Assembly: GCA_021781705.1 (NCBI GenBank)
Contig: JAJXWI010000011.1
Location: 1 to 54,430 of the forward strand
From: a bacterium
Lineage (GTDB): Bacteria > Verrucomicrobiota > Lentisphaeria > Victivallales > GWF2-38-69
Direction: 5' to 3'
DNA: 54,430 nucleotides
Shown here in pieces: positions 17,549 through 25,161 of this stretch (the stretch's first letter is position 1; each line of letters opens with the position of its first letter). A program made the translations under genes and the position numbers. The notes below the pieces were generated by a model. The model was not told the origin of the DNA, did no database searches, and saw only the letters and a list, made by a program, of their open reading frames with translations.

Positions 17549-18976
17549 CTATTGTTTTGAGATTTGATCTTCTATAGAGATAGATTTAGTAGGGATTGTA
17601 AAAACAAATACACTTCCTTTGCCATATTCGCTTTCAGCCCAGATAATTCCGCCGTGCAACTCTACTAATTTTCTAGTTAAAGCCAGGCCCAGTCCTGTTC
17701 CTTTATAGGAGAGTTCGGATTTTACCTGAGAGAAAGGTTTAAACAGTTTTGACATATCCTCTTTCTTCATTCCGATACCTGTATCGCGCACAGAGATTTC
17801 GATAGAATCTTTAGTCTCTGACTGTCGGGCATTAATGGTTATTATTCCATTATCGGGCGTGAATTTTACGGCATTGCTCAGAAGGTTAAACATAACCTGT
17901 TTGAGTCGCCTTAGATCCGCGTTTAATTTTATATCTGCTTCAGGTTTGACTTCAAGGATCAGACGTACATTCCGTTTCATCGCCCCTTCTCTAAGCATAC
18001 ATAAGGATGGTTCGAGTAAATCGCTTTTCAACGAAAATCCTTCTTTGTCAAGATCTACTTTGCCTGACTCAACTTTGGAAATGTCAAGGATATCATTAAT
18101 AAGTTCCAGAAAATGATTGCCGCTTGCGTTAACAAAGCCGACATACTCCTTCTGCTTATCATTGAGCGTGCCGAATAATTCATCTTTTAGGACTTCGCTG
18201 AACCCCATAATGGAATTAAGAGGAGTCCTCAATTCATGGCTCATATTGGCAAGAAATATGCTTTTTGCGTTCGTGGTTTCCTTCAGTTCATTAATGGCGA
18301 TCTCCAATTCATTCGTGCGTTCTTTTACCATTTCTTCAAGATGATCACGATGTTTGATAAGGTCTTCTTCGGCTTTTTGCGATGCCAGTGCTATGCCTAT
18401 TGAAGCGCCAAGGCTTTCAAGAAATTCGATAAAATCCAGGGTAAACCTGTCAGTTCGTTTATCATTTAATTGCAATAAACCTATAATTGTATCAGCATTT
18501 TTAAGTGGAACAATTGCCACAGACTCATATCCTTCTTCGTTACACCGAGCTCTGATCAGCCCATCTTTTTCGGAAGTTGAGGCAATCTGGATTGTATTGT
18601 TAGTCCAGAAACTGCCGCCTTTTGTGAAAAATGGTTTTTGAAGGTTTGTACGGCCTGAAATGACATCGCCGCAAATGCATTCTAAGTACACATTTCCATT
18701 TTTATCCATTACAGGAGCTCCGTCTTTATCACGCTGGCAGAGATAGCGTTCAGCCTTGATAAACTCATTAGAAAAACCATCTGTAAAATAGTAAGGGTAA
18801 TCGCAGCCCTCTTGTAATCTGACTCCCACAGCATCGACTCCGGTGTATTTTTTAACTTTCTTTATGATATCTTGCACTATATTTGAATGCCGGCTATTAC
18901 TATTGATGAGCTGCAGGATTTCTAGGTATAGCCTTTGACGCTTCTCGGACTGCTTTCGCACGGTGATTATCCACAC
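17549..18976 (-). CDS. GAF-histidine kinase, C-terminal part of a frameshifted sensor kinase
   Basis: Residues about 20-200 form a GAF domain that contains several Cys residues. Then come a coiled coil, a HisKA domain with H247 in FLANMSHELRTPL, and an HATPase domain with N, G1 (DTGIGM) and G2 (GTGLGL) boxes. The open frame begins at a GTG at 18976, but the true coding sequence continues upstream in another frame. One extra A near 18966 breaks what would read SVDIT-x-RKQSEKRQ, the usual PAS-to-next-domain junction. The intact gene would start at 19800. It is cotranscribed with the receiver at 17133. Unless the indel is an assembly error, the kinase is separated from its PAS sensors. Confidence 0.85.
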   Translation of the reverse strand: MWIITVRKQSEKRQRLYLEILQLINSNSRHSNIVQDIIKKVKKYTGVDAVGVRLQEGCDYPYYFTDGFSNEFIKAERYLCQRDKDGAPVMDKNGNVYLECICGDVISGRTNLQKPFFTKGGSFWTNNTIQIASTSEKDGLIRARCNEEGYESVAIVPLKNADTIIGLLQLNDKRTDRFTLDFIEFLESLGASIGIALASQKAEEDLIKHRDHLEEMVKERTNELEIAINELKETTNAKSIFLANMSHELRTPLNSIMGFSEVLKDELFGTLNDKQKEYVGFVNASGNHFLELINDILDISKVESGKVDLDKEGFSLKSDLLEPSLCMLREGAMKRNVRLILEVKPEADIKLNADLRRLKQVMFNLLSNAVKFTPDNGIITINARQSETKDSIEISVRDTGIGMKKEDMSKLFKPFSQVKSELSYKGTGLGLALTRKLVELHGGIIWAESEYGKGSVFVFTIPTKSISIEDQISKQ

Positions 18977-19682
18977 TGTATTCTATCACCTGTGAAACAT
19001 TTTCATTTTCATCAAAAACGGGATAAGCGTATATTTCGATATTTTTTTCATTTCCTTCCTTGTCGATAAAAGTATGCTCCACGACAACAGGAGTTTTTTT
19101 CTTTTTAATTTCTTCAAGCGGGCAAATATTAGCACCTGCACACGGGTCGTCAGAATCATGAGTAAGTTTATGACAAGTAGTTATGCCTGTTTCAGTGTAA
19201 TCAAGTCCTGCCATCTTATTTGCAGTCTCAATCGTATAATCAGAAGTGTTTATGACACAAAACGGGTTGGAAATAGAATTTATTACGGTACTGAGAAATT
19301 TGGACTGCTCGCTGATTATCTTCTCAGCCATATTTCGCATAGCGATCTCTTTTTTAAGGTAATCCATTGATGCAGCACTATTCGCCAATTCATCAAGAGC
19401 TGTCTGCAATTTCTTCTCTGCCTGCTTGTATTTTGTAATGTCTGCGGCAACGCCACGCATATTAACAAGTTCGCCACGCTCATCATGGACGGGAAAACCC
19501 CTATCAGAAATCCAACGCTCAGTACCATCCGGCCTAATAATCCGATAAACGATATCCCAAATATCTTTGGCGTGTCCTTCTAAGGCCGCTATGCCCCGCG
19601 CCTGATCGTCGGGATGAACTGCGTCAATAAAAGATAGGCTGTTTGTAGAGACTTTCGCATGAGCGGCCCCAGAGTGTCTCAT
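18900..19682 (-). CDS. PAS-PAS sensor part of the same frameshifted kinase
   Basis: This frame holds the end of a first PAS domain (SFIDAVHPDDQARG, then YRIIRPDGTERWISDRGFPV and GVAADITKYKQAEKKL), a linker coiled coil, and a second PAS-type domain with a Cys-rich insert (TTCHKLTHDSDDPCAGANICPLEE is in this region). The first roughly 15 codons from the apparent ATG at 19682 are out of the true frame: the real N-terminus is encoded from 19800 and shifts near 19635-19650. The last residues after about 18966 (NHRAKAVREASKAIP) are also out of frame. It should be read as the middle of one PAS-PAS-GAF-kinase gene. Confidence 0.75.
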   Translation of the reverse strand: MRHSGAAHAKVSTNSLSFIDAVHPDDQARGIAALEGHAKDIWDIVYRIIRPDGTERWISDRGFPVHDERGELVNMRGVAADITKYKQAEKKLQTALDELANSAASMDYLKKEIAMRNMAEKIISEQSKFLSTVINSISNPFCVINTSDYTIETANKMAGLDYTETGITTCHKLTHDSDDPCAGANICPLEEIKKKKTPVVVEHTFIDKEGNEKNIEIYAYPVFDENENVSQVIEYSVDNHRAKAVREASKAIPRNPAAHQ

Positions 19683-19800
19683 ACCGGGGACTGATGTAGA
19701 TTATCTGGTCAAGGGTCGGCGTGGTTATCCAGAAGACATCCTGAATTTTATCTACCAGGAGCCTGATTTTAGACTCACTATCCTGCAGATTATCTTTCAT
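19624..19800 (-). pseudogene. N-terminal fragment of the frameshifted sensor kinase
   Basis: An ATG at 19800, just after GAAGGA, opens a 58-codon frame whose product is an unmistakable start of a PAS domain (VDKIQDVFWITTP, IIYISPRYETLWGRSCESLY). It ends at a TGA at 19624, while the continuation of the same PAS domain (SFIDAVHPDD) is in the adjacent frame from about 19640. A one-base insertion or two-base deletion between 19635 and 19650 explains this. Together with the indel near 18966, this makes 17549-19800 one broken gene of about 750 codons. Confidence 0.75.
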
Positions 19801-20142
19801 ATTCCTTCGCTCGATTTAGTTTTATCTTTCTTTTTTCTATTCCACAGGCTCACGCCCATAGCTAATATTCCTATATATAGTTGAGCCTCTTGCAAAACTC
19901 AAACGGAAGCGGTTTTGACGGAGCAAAACCCTCCACTTTCGAGTCTGGAGGGTTCCGCTTTTACCATGCGTTTTAGCAAGGTTGTCGGAACCGGAAAAGA
20001 GTTTTGCAAATATCTCCATTTTTATATCTAGCCACGGGTGTAAGCACGTGGGAAACGTTATCCCAGCAAAGCCAAGCCCTCCTGCAGGGAGTGGCGGCAC
20101 TTTGAGTTTTTCGACAACCACCTCACCTCCCACCGGCTCGAA
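19801..20142. other. Gene-free stretch with inverted repeats
   Basis: There is no convincing gene between cheD and the kinase; open frames here run across repeats and lack ribosome sites. It holds an inverted pair AACCCTCC/GGAGGGTT around 19927-19953, which could act as a terminator or processing hairpin, and the 48-bp dispersed repeat listed separately. Confidence 0.6.
19946..19993 (+). repeat. 48-bp dispersed hairpin repeat, copy 1
   Basis: This copy matches 34634-34681 at all but one base. Each copy has GGTTCCG and CGGAACC arms (19951-19957 and 19986-19992) around a loop that contains ATGCGTTTTAGC. The 12-base core occurs again, with one change or exactly, near 32743 and 34513 on the other strand. 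Its intergenic location and hairpin form are REP-like. Confidence 0.75.
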
Positions 20143-20607
20143 TCACAGAGTTAGAATCACCTTGACAATGCCGCTGAACACCGAGAATTCTACTGACCTT
20201 CCGATAGAGCCGCCTATGGACGCTCTGGTTAATTTTACGCCGACTTCTCTTAGCTTTTTTTTAGCGCTCAGGAAGTTATCTTTTCCTATGTCTGGATGGT
20301 AAAGGCCAAACATGTTTGCTCCGCCCACGACCTTGGCTTCAATATTTTCCGGCTCTCCCCCAAAAGCCTTCATTTTTTCCAGAGCCAGATCTATGGCAAT
20401 GTCAACGTATTTGCCATCTGGTATCTCTTCTAACATAAACGAACCAAAAGAGTCTTTTGAATGAGGCAGCATAGCATGAATCATTCCACCGATTTTAAGA
20501 ATATGTTCGTGCATGGTAATCACAAGACAAGAGCCCACTGCTGGCGCAATAAGACAGTCATCTTCTTTGCTTACCACAAATTCTCCCATCGGTACTTCTA
20601 TCTTCAT
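20143..20607 (-). CDS. cheD: Chemoreceptor glutamine deamidase CheD
   Basis: A 154-aa CheD that deamidates receptor glutamines and, in other bacteria, is controlled by CheC. The catalytic Cys27 lies in the GSC motif and His44 in GGMIHAMLP. The VVGGANMFG motif and a C-terminal GGSIGRSVEF segment are also present. The position equivalent to the usual Thr before the motif is Ala (CLIAPAVGSC). It closes the che gene set; a MITE-like element separates it from the cheC-like gene that is its likely regulator. Confidence 0.93.
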   Translation of the reverse strand: MKIEVPMGEFVVSKEDDCLIAPAVGSCLVITMHEHILKIGGMIHAMLPHSKDSFGSFMLEEIPDGKYVDIAIDLALEKMKAFGGEPENIEAKVVGGANMFGLYHPDIGKDNFLSAKKKLREVGVKLTRASIGGSIGRSVEFSVFSGIVKVILTL

Positions 20608-20621
20608 GTTGTTAATGTGTT

Positions 20622-20671
20622 AAATTGTTAGCGAGTTAGCCTGTACCCCGGTTAACCAGTTCACTGGCTTG
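20622..20671 (-). repeat. Degenerate octamer array, left segment
   Basis: A short run of GGTTAACC/GTTCACTGG-like units in the gap upstream of cheD. It belongs to the same family as the arrays at 23.1 and 23.6 kb. The 136-bp element at 20672-20807 interrupts it. Confidence 0.55.
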
Positions 20672-20807
20672 TAAGTATTCAGCAAAGTACGTCATTAAAT
20701 CAAGTGGACAGCTCGGCGATCTGTCCCTACCTAATATTGTATTTTCCAAAGGTAGGGCGGCCTCGCCGAGGGCGCTGCGATGCGGCATGTCCTTTGCTGA
20801 ATACTTA
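20672..20807. mobile_element. 136-bp MITE-like palindromic element
   Basis: Perfect 16-bp terminal inverted repeats (TAAGTATTCAGCAAAG at 20672-20687 and its complement at 20792-20807) bound a highly structured interior. Inside are GGACAG/CTGTCC at 20706 and 20721, CCCTACC/GGTAGGG at 20725 and 20751, and a palindromic CCTCGCCGAGG core. ACTGGCTT occurs just outside both ends, which could be a target duplication or simply two units of the octamer array it sits in. There is no coding capacity. Confidence 0.65.
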
Positions 20808-20850
20808 TACACTGGCTTCGTTCTCTGGTTTACTGACTCACCGGCTTACT
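20808..20850 (-). repeat. Degenerate octamer array, right segment
   Basis: A continuation of the octamer family (ACTGGCTT, CTGGTTTAC, GACTCACCGG, CTTACTT) that runs into the last codons and the stop of the cheC-like gene. Confidence 0.5.
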
Positions 20851-21424
20851 TAATTGAACCGAAAATTTTATTAACCTCTTTAGATTCAACTATCAAAATC
20901 ATAATCCATTCCTTACGCAAGCGCTCTGTCGTAAATTCAATTTTAAAAACTAGTGCCTGTTGAGCATTAATGGCAATGTTAGATGTAATTTCTTCCAATA
21001 TTGCGCCAAACATATCACAAGATATTTTAGGCATACCTCCGATTATCTCGAGTTCAGAGATATTAGAAAAGACAGCTAAATAACATCCCAACAATATGTT
21101 ACCTAGTTCCTTAAGTACTTCTTTGTCGTAGGATGATAATTCCGAGATTGTTCTTTTTGTTTTATTCAATACTTTATCGCACAAACTAGTCGCACTATCG
21201 TCAGAGAAGAGAAAAACACATGCGCCTGAGATATCTCCATTGATAGGCACATAAACTCCTACTCCCCTATTCCTAGCTTCAATCAAGTCCGAAATACTTT
21301 TCACATTAACAATTAAAGGTGTTGTGATTTTTACATCTACTTTTTCACAAAGTATTTTAGAAAAGACAGAAGAGCATTGAATACTGGCATCTTCGTTTAT
21401 CTTTTCTATCTTTAGTCTTTTCAT
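20846..21424 (-). CDS. CheC/CheX-like CheY-P phosphatase
   Basis: A 192-aa protein with the CheC/CheX/FliY phosphatase fold. The signature helix is KEVLKELGNILLGCYL (about 103-118), with the conserved E-x-x-N pair that positions the attacking water. VGVYVPINGDISGACVF resembles the beta-strand start of CheX/CheC. Only one clear E-x-x-N helix is seen. It would dephosphorylate CheY or the downstream receiver and, if CheC-like, bind CheD, encoded next in the operon. The C-terminal SIK and the stop lie at the edge of an octamer repeat. Confidence 0.75.
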   Translation of the reverse strand: MKRLKIEKINEDASIQCSSVFSKILCEKVDVKITTPLIVNVKSISDLIEARNRGVGVYVPINGDISGACVFLFSDDSATSLCDKVLNKTKRTISELSSYDKEVLKELGNILLGCYLAVFSNISELEIIGGMPKISCDMFGAILEEITSNIAINAQQALVFKIEFTTERLRKEWIMILIVESKEVNKIFGSIK

Positions 21425-21468
21425 GATACTTTTCTCTTATGTTTTCACCGCAAGTGATTCTTAAATAA

Positions 21469-23082
21469 TCACGATTTATGAGATAAATTTTTCCTTTTTG
21501 ACAATATTAAGTTGGCTACATCTAAAACAAGAGAGACTTCGCCTGAGCCCAGAATGGTACATCCGGTAAAGTATTTTCCTTCCTTGGCTAGCCTTAACGG
21601 CTTAAGCACAATTTCCTGGGTCTGCCCCAAATCATCTACAGCCAGACCGAAGCGCTCTTCATCCTTTCTTACAATGACGATAGGCTGCGAACTTAAGTCT
21701 AATCTAGGGAGTCTAAATAGGTCATTCAGGCGCGTGATTGGTATATCTTCGCCCTCAAATACAATGGCCTCGTAATTCATCATCCCCTTTATGTCTTGCT
21801 TCTTTACATGGATTAACCTCTCTACATTGGCTAAAGGAATTGCGTATGATTTAGTGTAGACATTAACGAATAAAACCTTAAATACGGCCAGAGTTAAAGG
21901 TATCTCCAAGATAAACTTTGTGCCTTTCAATGGCTGCGACTCCACTTTGACCGAGCCGCCTAGGGATTCAACCCTTTTCTTGACGATATTCAGACCGAAC
22001 CCCCTGCCTGAAAGCTGAGTAACTTCCTTCGTGGTACTGACCCCTGAGAAGAGAACGTTAACGAGATCTTCTCTGGTAGGATGAGACGATATAAGAGTTG
22101 GTTTTGAGGTTTTTTTTTCTATCTCCTGCCAATCAATTCCTTTCCCGTCATCGCTGATTTCTATAACCGCAAAACCGCGCGTTCTTTTGGCAGAGAGACT
22201 CAAAACTGCTTGGGGCGGCTTTTTCATTTTTTCTCTTTCTTTCGGGATTTCTATACCATGATCAATAGCATTCCTGACCAGATGCACCATGGGTTCATTC
22301 ATGGCTTCCACAATTGAGCGGTCTAATTCTATATCTCCTCCGTCCATTTCAAAAGAAATTTGTTTTTTCTCATGTTCCGCCAAGTCCCTTACAAAGCGCG
22401 GAAAGCGGTTAAAAACAAAATTCAAAGGTACGGTACGGGACTGCATAATATTAAACTGCAGTTCAGAAACCAATCTGCTTAAAGTATCTATAGCGTTGGA
22501 TAGTTCGGGATTTTTCAAGTCTTCCTTAATGCGGTCTAAGCCTAGTTTGTTAATCAAAAGCTCCTCGGATAAGCGCATCAATAAATCCAATCTCTCCACC
22601 TTGACCTCGATACTCTGGATTTTTTCCAGCATCGCAGGTTCATTTACCGCCCCCGGCGAGTCTTGAATAGTGGATAGTGGTTCATGGTTGGTGGTTCGTG
22701 GTTCGTGGCTTGAGGCAATAGCCTGTAATTTTTTGATTAATTTTGAAGTGTCCTGCTCTTCTTTATCCTGAGAGACTGCTTTCAGGTTTGCCTCGAGAAC
22801 ATCAAAGCATTCAAATATTAAACTTGCACAGGCGTTAACCTTTAATTTCTTTTTTTTAATACTGACTAGAACATCTTCTATGCCGTGACACAGTGTAGAA
22901 GTCATGAAATGCCGTGCAATCCCCGATATGCTCTTGTAGGTATGACAGGCATGCAACATAGGTCCGAACAATGTCAAATCGCCCGGAGCTTTCTCTAATT
23001 TAATCAGAGAGTTGTTCATAGTCTCAAGATATTGCTTTGCTTCTCTTAAGTATGCGTCTTTGTATTGATCTGTCATTTCCAT
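21469..23082 (-). CDS. cheA: Chemotaxis histidine kinase CheA
   Basis: A 537-aa CheA that transfers phosphate from the receptor array to CheY and CheB. The order is P1/HPt with His47 in ACHTYKSISG, a linker, P3 dimerisation, P4 ATPase (N box HLVRNAIDHG, G1 DDGKGID, G2 GRGFGLNIV) and a C-terminal CheW-like P5. The P2 domain for CheY binding is missing, which makes it shorter than the usual 650 aa. The linker includes a His-Glu-Pro-rich tract encoded by a heptamer repeat (22664-22712). It sits between the four-helix-bundle gene and the cheC-like gene. Confidence 0.95.
   Translation of the reverse strand: MEMTDQYKDAYLREAKQYLETMNNSLIKLEKAPGDLTLFGPMLHACHTYKSISGIARHFMTSTLCHGIEDVLVSIKKKKLKVNACASLIFECFDVLEANLKAVSQDKEEQDTSKLIKKLQAIASSHEPRTTNHEPLSTIQDSPGAVNEPAMLEKIQSIEVKVERLDLLMRLSEELLINKLGLDRIKEDLKNPELSNAIDTLSRLVSELQFNIMQSRTVPLNFVFNRFPRFVRDLAEHEKKQISFEMDGGDIELDRSIVEAMNEPMVHLVRNAIDHGIEIPKEREKMKKPPQAVLSLSAKRTRGFAVIEISDDGKGIDWQEIEKKTSKPTLISSHPTREDLVNVLFSGVSTTKEVTQLSGRGFGLNIVKKRVESLGGSVKVESQPLKGTKFILEIPLTLAVFKVLFVNVYTKSYAIPLANVERLIHVKKQDIKGMMNYEAIVFEGEDIPITRLNDLFRLPRLDLSSQPIVIVRKDEERFGLAVDDLGQTQEIVLKPLRLAKEGKYFTGCTILGSGEVSLVLDVANLILSKRKNLSHKS
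22664..22712 (-). repeat. Heptamer tandem repeat inside the cheA linker
   Basis: Seven 7-base units of the type GGTTCGT (GAATAGT, GGATAGT, GGTTCAT, GGTTGGT, GGTTCGT, GGTTCGT, GGCTTGA on the plus strand) lie in frame inside cheA. They encode a SHEPRTTNHEPLST-like stretch between P1 and P3. The linker position tolerates the insertion. Confidence 0.75.
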
Positions 23083-23087
23083 ATTGT

Positions 23088-23250
23088 TGACCTGTTAAAT
23101 TGTTTGCCGGTTAGCGGGTTAACTGGTTCACTCTTTTACTGGCTCACTGGTTCACCGGTTGGCCGGTTGGCCGGTTAGCCGGTTTGCGGGTTTGCCTGTG
23201 AGCCTGTTAACTGGTTAACTGGTTAACTGGCTTACCTATTAGCCGGTTCT
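23088..23250 (-). repeat. Degenerate octamer tandem repeat between cheA and the four-helix-bundle gene
   Basis: About twenty imperfect 8-base units, such as TGGTTAAC repeated three times at 23210-23235, TGGTTCAC and GGTTGGCC. They supply the last codons of the neighbouring 23239-23601 gene. The same unit family recurs at 23603-23724 and around 20.6-20.8 kb. Confidence 0.8.
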
Positions 23251-23601
23251 TAGATACTTAATGAACCCATTCGCTAATTTTCTTACTAATTCAGACTGCT
23301 CATAATTTTCATAAAACTCCTGTTCTGATATGTACCTTCTATCTAAAGCAACATAAAGTTCAGATTGAACCTCTGATGAAGATCTTTTTGTATAAGAAAG
23401 CATTTGTATGAATTGCTGCTTCGTATCGCTATCAAAACCTTCCGCAATATTTGCCATGCAGGAAACAGAGGCTCTTTGAATCTGTTCTTTTAGACCAAAA
23501 TCTTTCTTAAATAAGTCATTGCTTGTTAAGTCATAAATCATATTAACCAACTTCCTTGACTCCTTCCAAACATCTATGTCCTCAAATTTCTTAATTAACA
23601 T
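23239..23601 (-). CDS. Four-helix-bundle protein (23S rRNA intervening-sequence protein family)
   Basis: A 120-aa protein with the S23/IVP signature: KFEDIDVWKESRKL at the start, FKKDFGLKEQIQRASVS, the NIAEGF motif at about 51-56, then SSSEVQSELYVALD and YISEQEF. Family members are small helical proteins first known from intervening sequences in 23S rRNA and often scattered in genomes; Avd of diversity-generating retroelements is related. The molecular role is poorly known. Here it sits between cheA and cheB with octamer arrays on both sides, which suggests a mobile passenger rather than a chemotaxis gene. The final codons derive from the repeat. Confidence 0.9.
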   Translation of the reverse strand: MLIKKFEDIDVWKESRKLVNMIYDLTSNDLFKKDFGLKEQIQRASVSCMANIAEGFDSDTKQQFIQMLSYTKRSSSEVQSELYVALDRRYISEQEFYENYEQSELVRKLANGFIKYLRTG

Positions 23602-23602
23602 T

Positions 23603-23724
23603 TTACACCTGTTAATTTGTTAGCCGGTTGACGGGTTACCTGGTTCACTGGTTACCTGGTTCACTGGTTCACTGGCTCACTGGTTCACTGGCTCACTGGT
23701 TCACTTGCTCACTGGCTCACCAAA
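23603..23724 (-). repeat. Degenerate octamer tandem repeat at the cheB 3' end
   Basis: Alternating TGGTTCAC and TGGCTCAC units, about 14 in all, fill the gap between the four-helix-bundle gene and cheB. They extend over the cheB stop, so that the last cheB codons (GEPVSK) are repeat-derived. Confidence 0.85.
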
Positions 23725-24786
23725 CTCCATTTCCAACATCGCTCTGCCTATCTCCTCGGCAGGAAGCACTTTATCAGCCAGCCCGGCATCAATCACGGCT
23801 TTAGGCATACCAAAGATGAGCGCTGTTTCATCCTGCACAATAGTTTTGCCCCCTGCTTTTTTAATGCTTCGCATGCCCTCCAGGCCGTCATTACCGATGC
23901 CGCTCAAAATTATACCGATAGAATTTTCCTGATATGCCGCGGCTACTGATTGCATAGCCTTATCGATTGAAGGGGTTATTGTATCAGGCATGGCCTCATT
24001 AAGAATGATTTGCATTTTGTCCCGTGCTTTACCCCCAAATGACGCATGCCGTGTTATTGACAAATGAGAACCGCCTGGAGCAAGATATATTGTTGAATCA
24101 GAAATGATATCGCCATCGCTAGCTACCATAACTTTCAGCGAACAGTGTTTGTTTAGAAAGTGCAGAAATCTTTCGCTGAAAAATCTATTGGGCATATGCT
24201 GACAAACCAGGACCGGAATAGAGAAATCGGAAGGGAGCGATTGAAGGATTACCTCGAGAGTTTGCGGGCCGCCGGTTGAAGAACCTATTACAATTATTTT
24301 ATTTCCTGCCAATAAATTATGGAAAGACGTACTATTTCTCGTGGTGATAAGAGCTTTAAACTTTTTCAAATCAATTTCCGCCGCAGCTTTTATTTCCTGA
24401 GTAAGCCTTTCCTTTACCTCTTCTATATCCAGTGACATCTCCCCTGACGGCTTATGCACAAAACTTATCGCACCAACCTCCAGGCATTCCAAGGCAATAT
24501 CAGTCTCTTCCTTGCTATAAGCCGAGAGTATCACTACGGGGGTAGGAAAGTCGCGCATTATATGTTTTAAAGTAGTTAAGCCGTCTAATCCCGGCATTAC
24601 AAGATCCAGAACGATGCAGTCGGGTCTGGTAAGGGGAATTTTTAACAATGCATCTTGCCCGCTTGATACAGTATCTACCGATTTGATTTGAGGATCTTTT
24701 TTCAGAAAATCCGAAACAAGGCTGCGGATAAAAAGTGAATCATCTACAATAAGGACTTTGATATTTTTTGTATTCGATGCAGTCAT
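23701..24786 (-). CDS. cheB: Chemoreceptor methylesterase CheB
   Basis: A 361-aa CheB with an N-terminal receiver (phospho-Asp in CIVLDLVMPGLDG, Lys in HKPSG) and a C-terminal methylesterase. The catalytic triad is visible as Ser in GSSTGGPQT, His in CQHMPNRF and Asp in GIGNDGLEGM. It removes methyl groups from, and may deamidate, receptor glutamates. No CheR methyltransferase is seen in this window, so methylation must come from elsewhere. It starts seven bases after the cheY stop. Confidence 0.96.
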   Translation of the reverse strand: MTASNTKNIKVLIVDDSLFIRSLVSDFLKKDPQIKSVDTVSSGQDALLKIPLTRPDCIVLDLVMPGLDGLTTLKHIMRDFPTPVVILSAYSKEETDIALECLEVGAISFVHKPSGEMSLDIEEVKERLTQEIKAAAEIDLKKFKALITTRNSTSFHNLLAGNKIIVIGSSTGGPQTLEVILQSLPSDFSIPVLVCQHMPNRFFSERFLHFLNKHCSLKVMVASDGDIISDSTIYLAPGGSHLSITRHASFGGKARDKMQIILNEAMPDTITPSIDKAMQSVAAAYQENSIGIILSGIGNDGLEGMRSIKKAGGKTIVQDETALIFGMPKAVIDAGLADKVLPAEEIGRAMLEMEFGEPVSK

Positions 24787-24792
24787 AATGCC

Positions 24793-25161
24793 TTACATAA
24801 AACCCTTAATTGTTTTTTCTATATCGGCCTCATCAAAGGGTTTCACAAGATAATCCGAAGCCCCCATTTCTTTGCACCTCTTCACCATCGCGTCATGACT
24901 AACTGCAGTAACCATAACTACCTTGGATTTACAATCGATTTTCATTATATTCTTGAGCACATTCAATCCCGCTTCCGCGGTTTCCGGCATAATGATATCC
25001 AGAAGCGTCAAATCAGGCTTTAAAGTCTTAAATCGTTTGATGGCATCTGCCTCACAACTAGCCTCATATAGTTGAGCATCAGGAAATATCTTTTTTAGGA
25101 TGCTTTTAAGAACCATGATAATAAACGGCGAGTCGTCTACTATCAGTATCTTTTTACTCAT
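24793..25161 (-). CDS. cheY: CheY-type response regulator
   Basis: A single receiver of about 122 aa with a complete active site: DD near the N-terminus (LIVDDSPF), phospho-Asp in LTLLDIIMPE, Thr in VTAVS, and Lys in LVKPFDEADIE. I use the ATG at 25161, eight bases inside the end of cheW and preceded by an AGGAG; a TTG two codons upstream is less likely. It is the expected CheA output. With no flagellar genes visible, its target may not be a flagellar motor. Confidence 0.93.
   Translation of the reverse strand: MSKKILIVDDSPFIIMVLKSILKKIFPDAQLYEASCEADAIKRFKTLKPDLTLLDIIMPETAEAGLNVLKNIMKIDCKSKVVMVTAVSHDAMVKRCKEMGASDYLVKPFDEADIEKTIKGFM

Noticed and set aside
19837-20133. 98-codon minus frame between cheD and the kinase
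   Set aside because: It runs across the hairpin repeat and inverted repeats, shows no protein-like pattern and has no ribosome site.
23088-23724. Octamer arrays as a possible CRISPR array
   Set aside because: Units are 8 bases, imperfect and directly adjacent, with no spacers and no cas genes.
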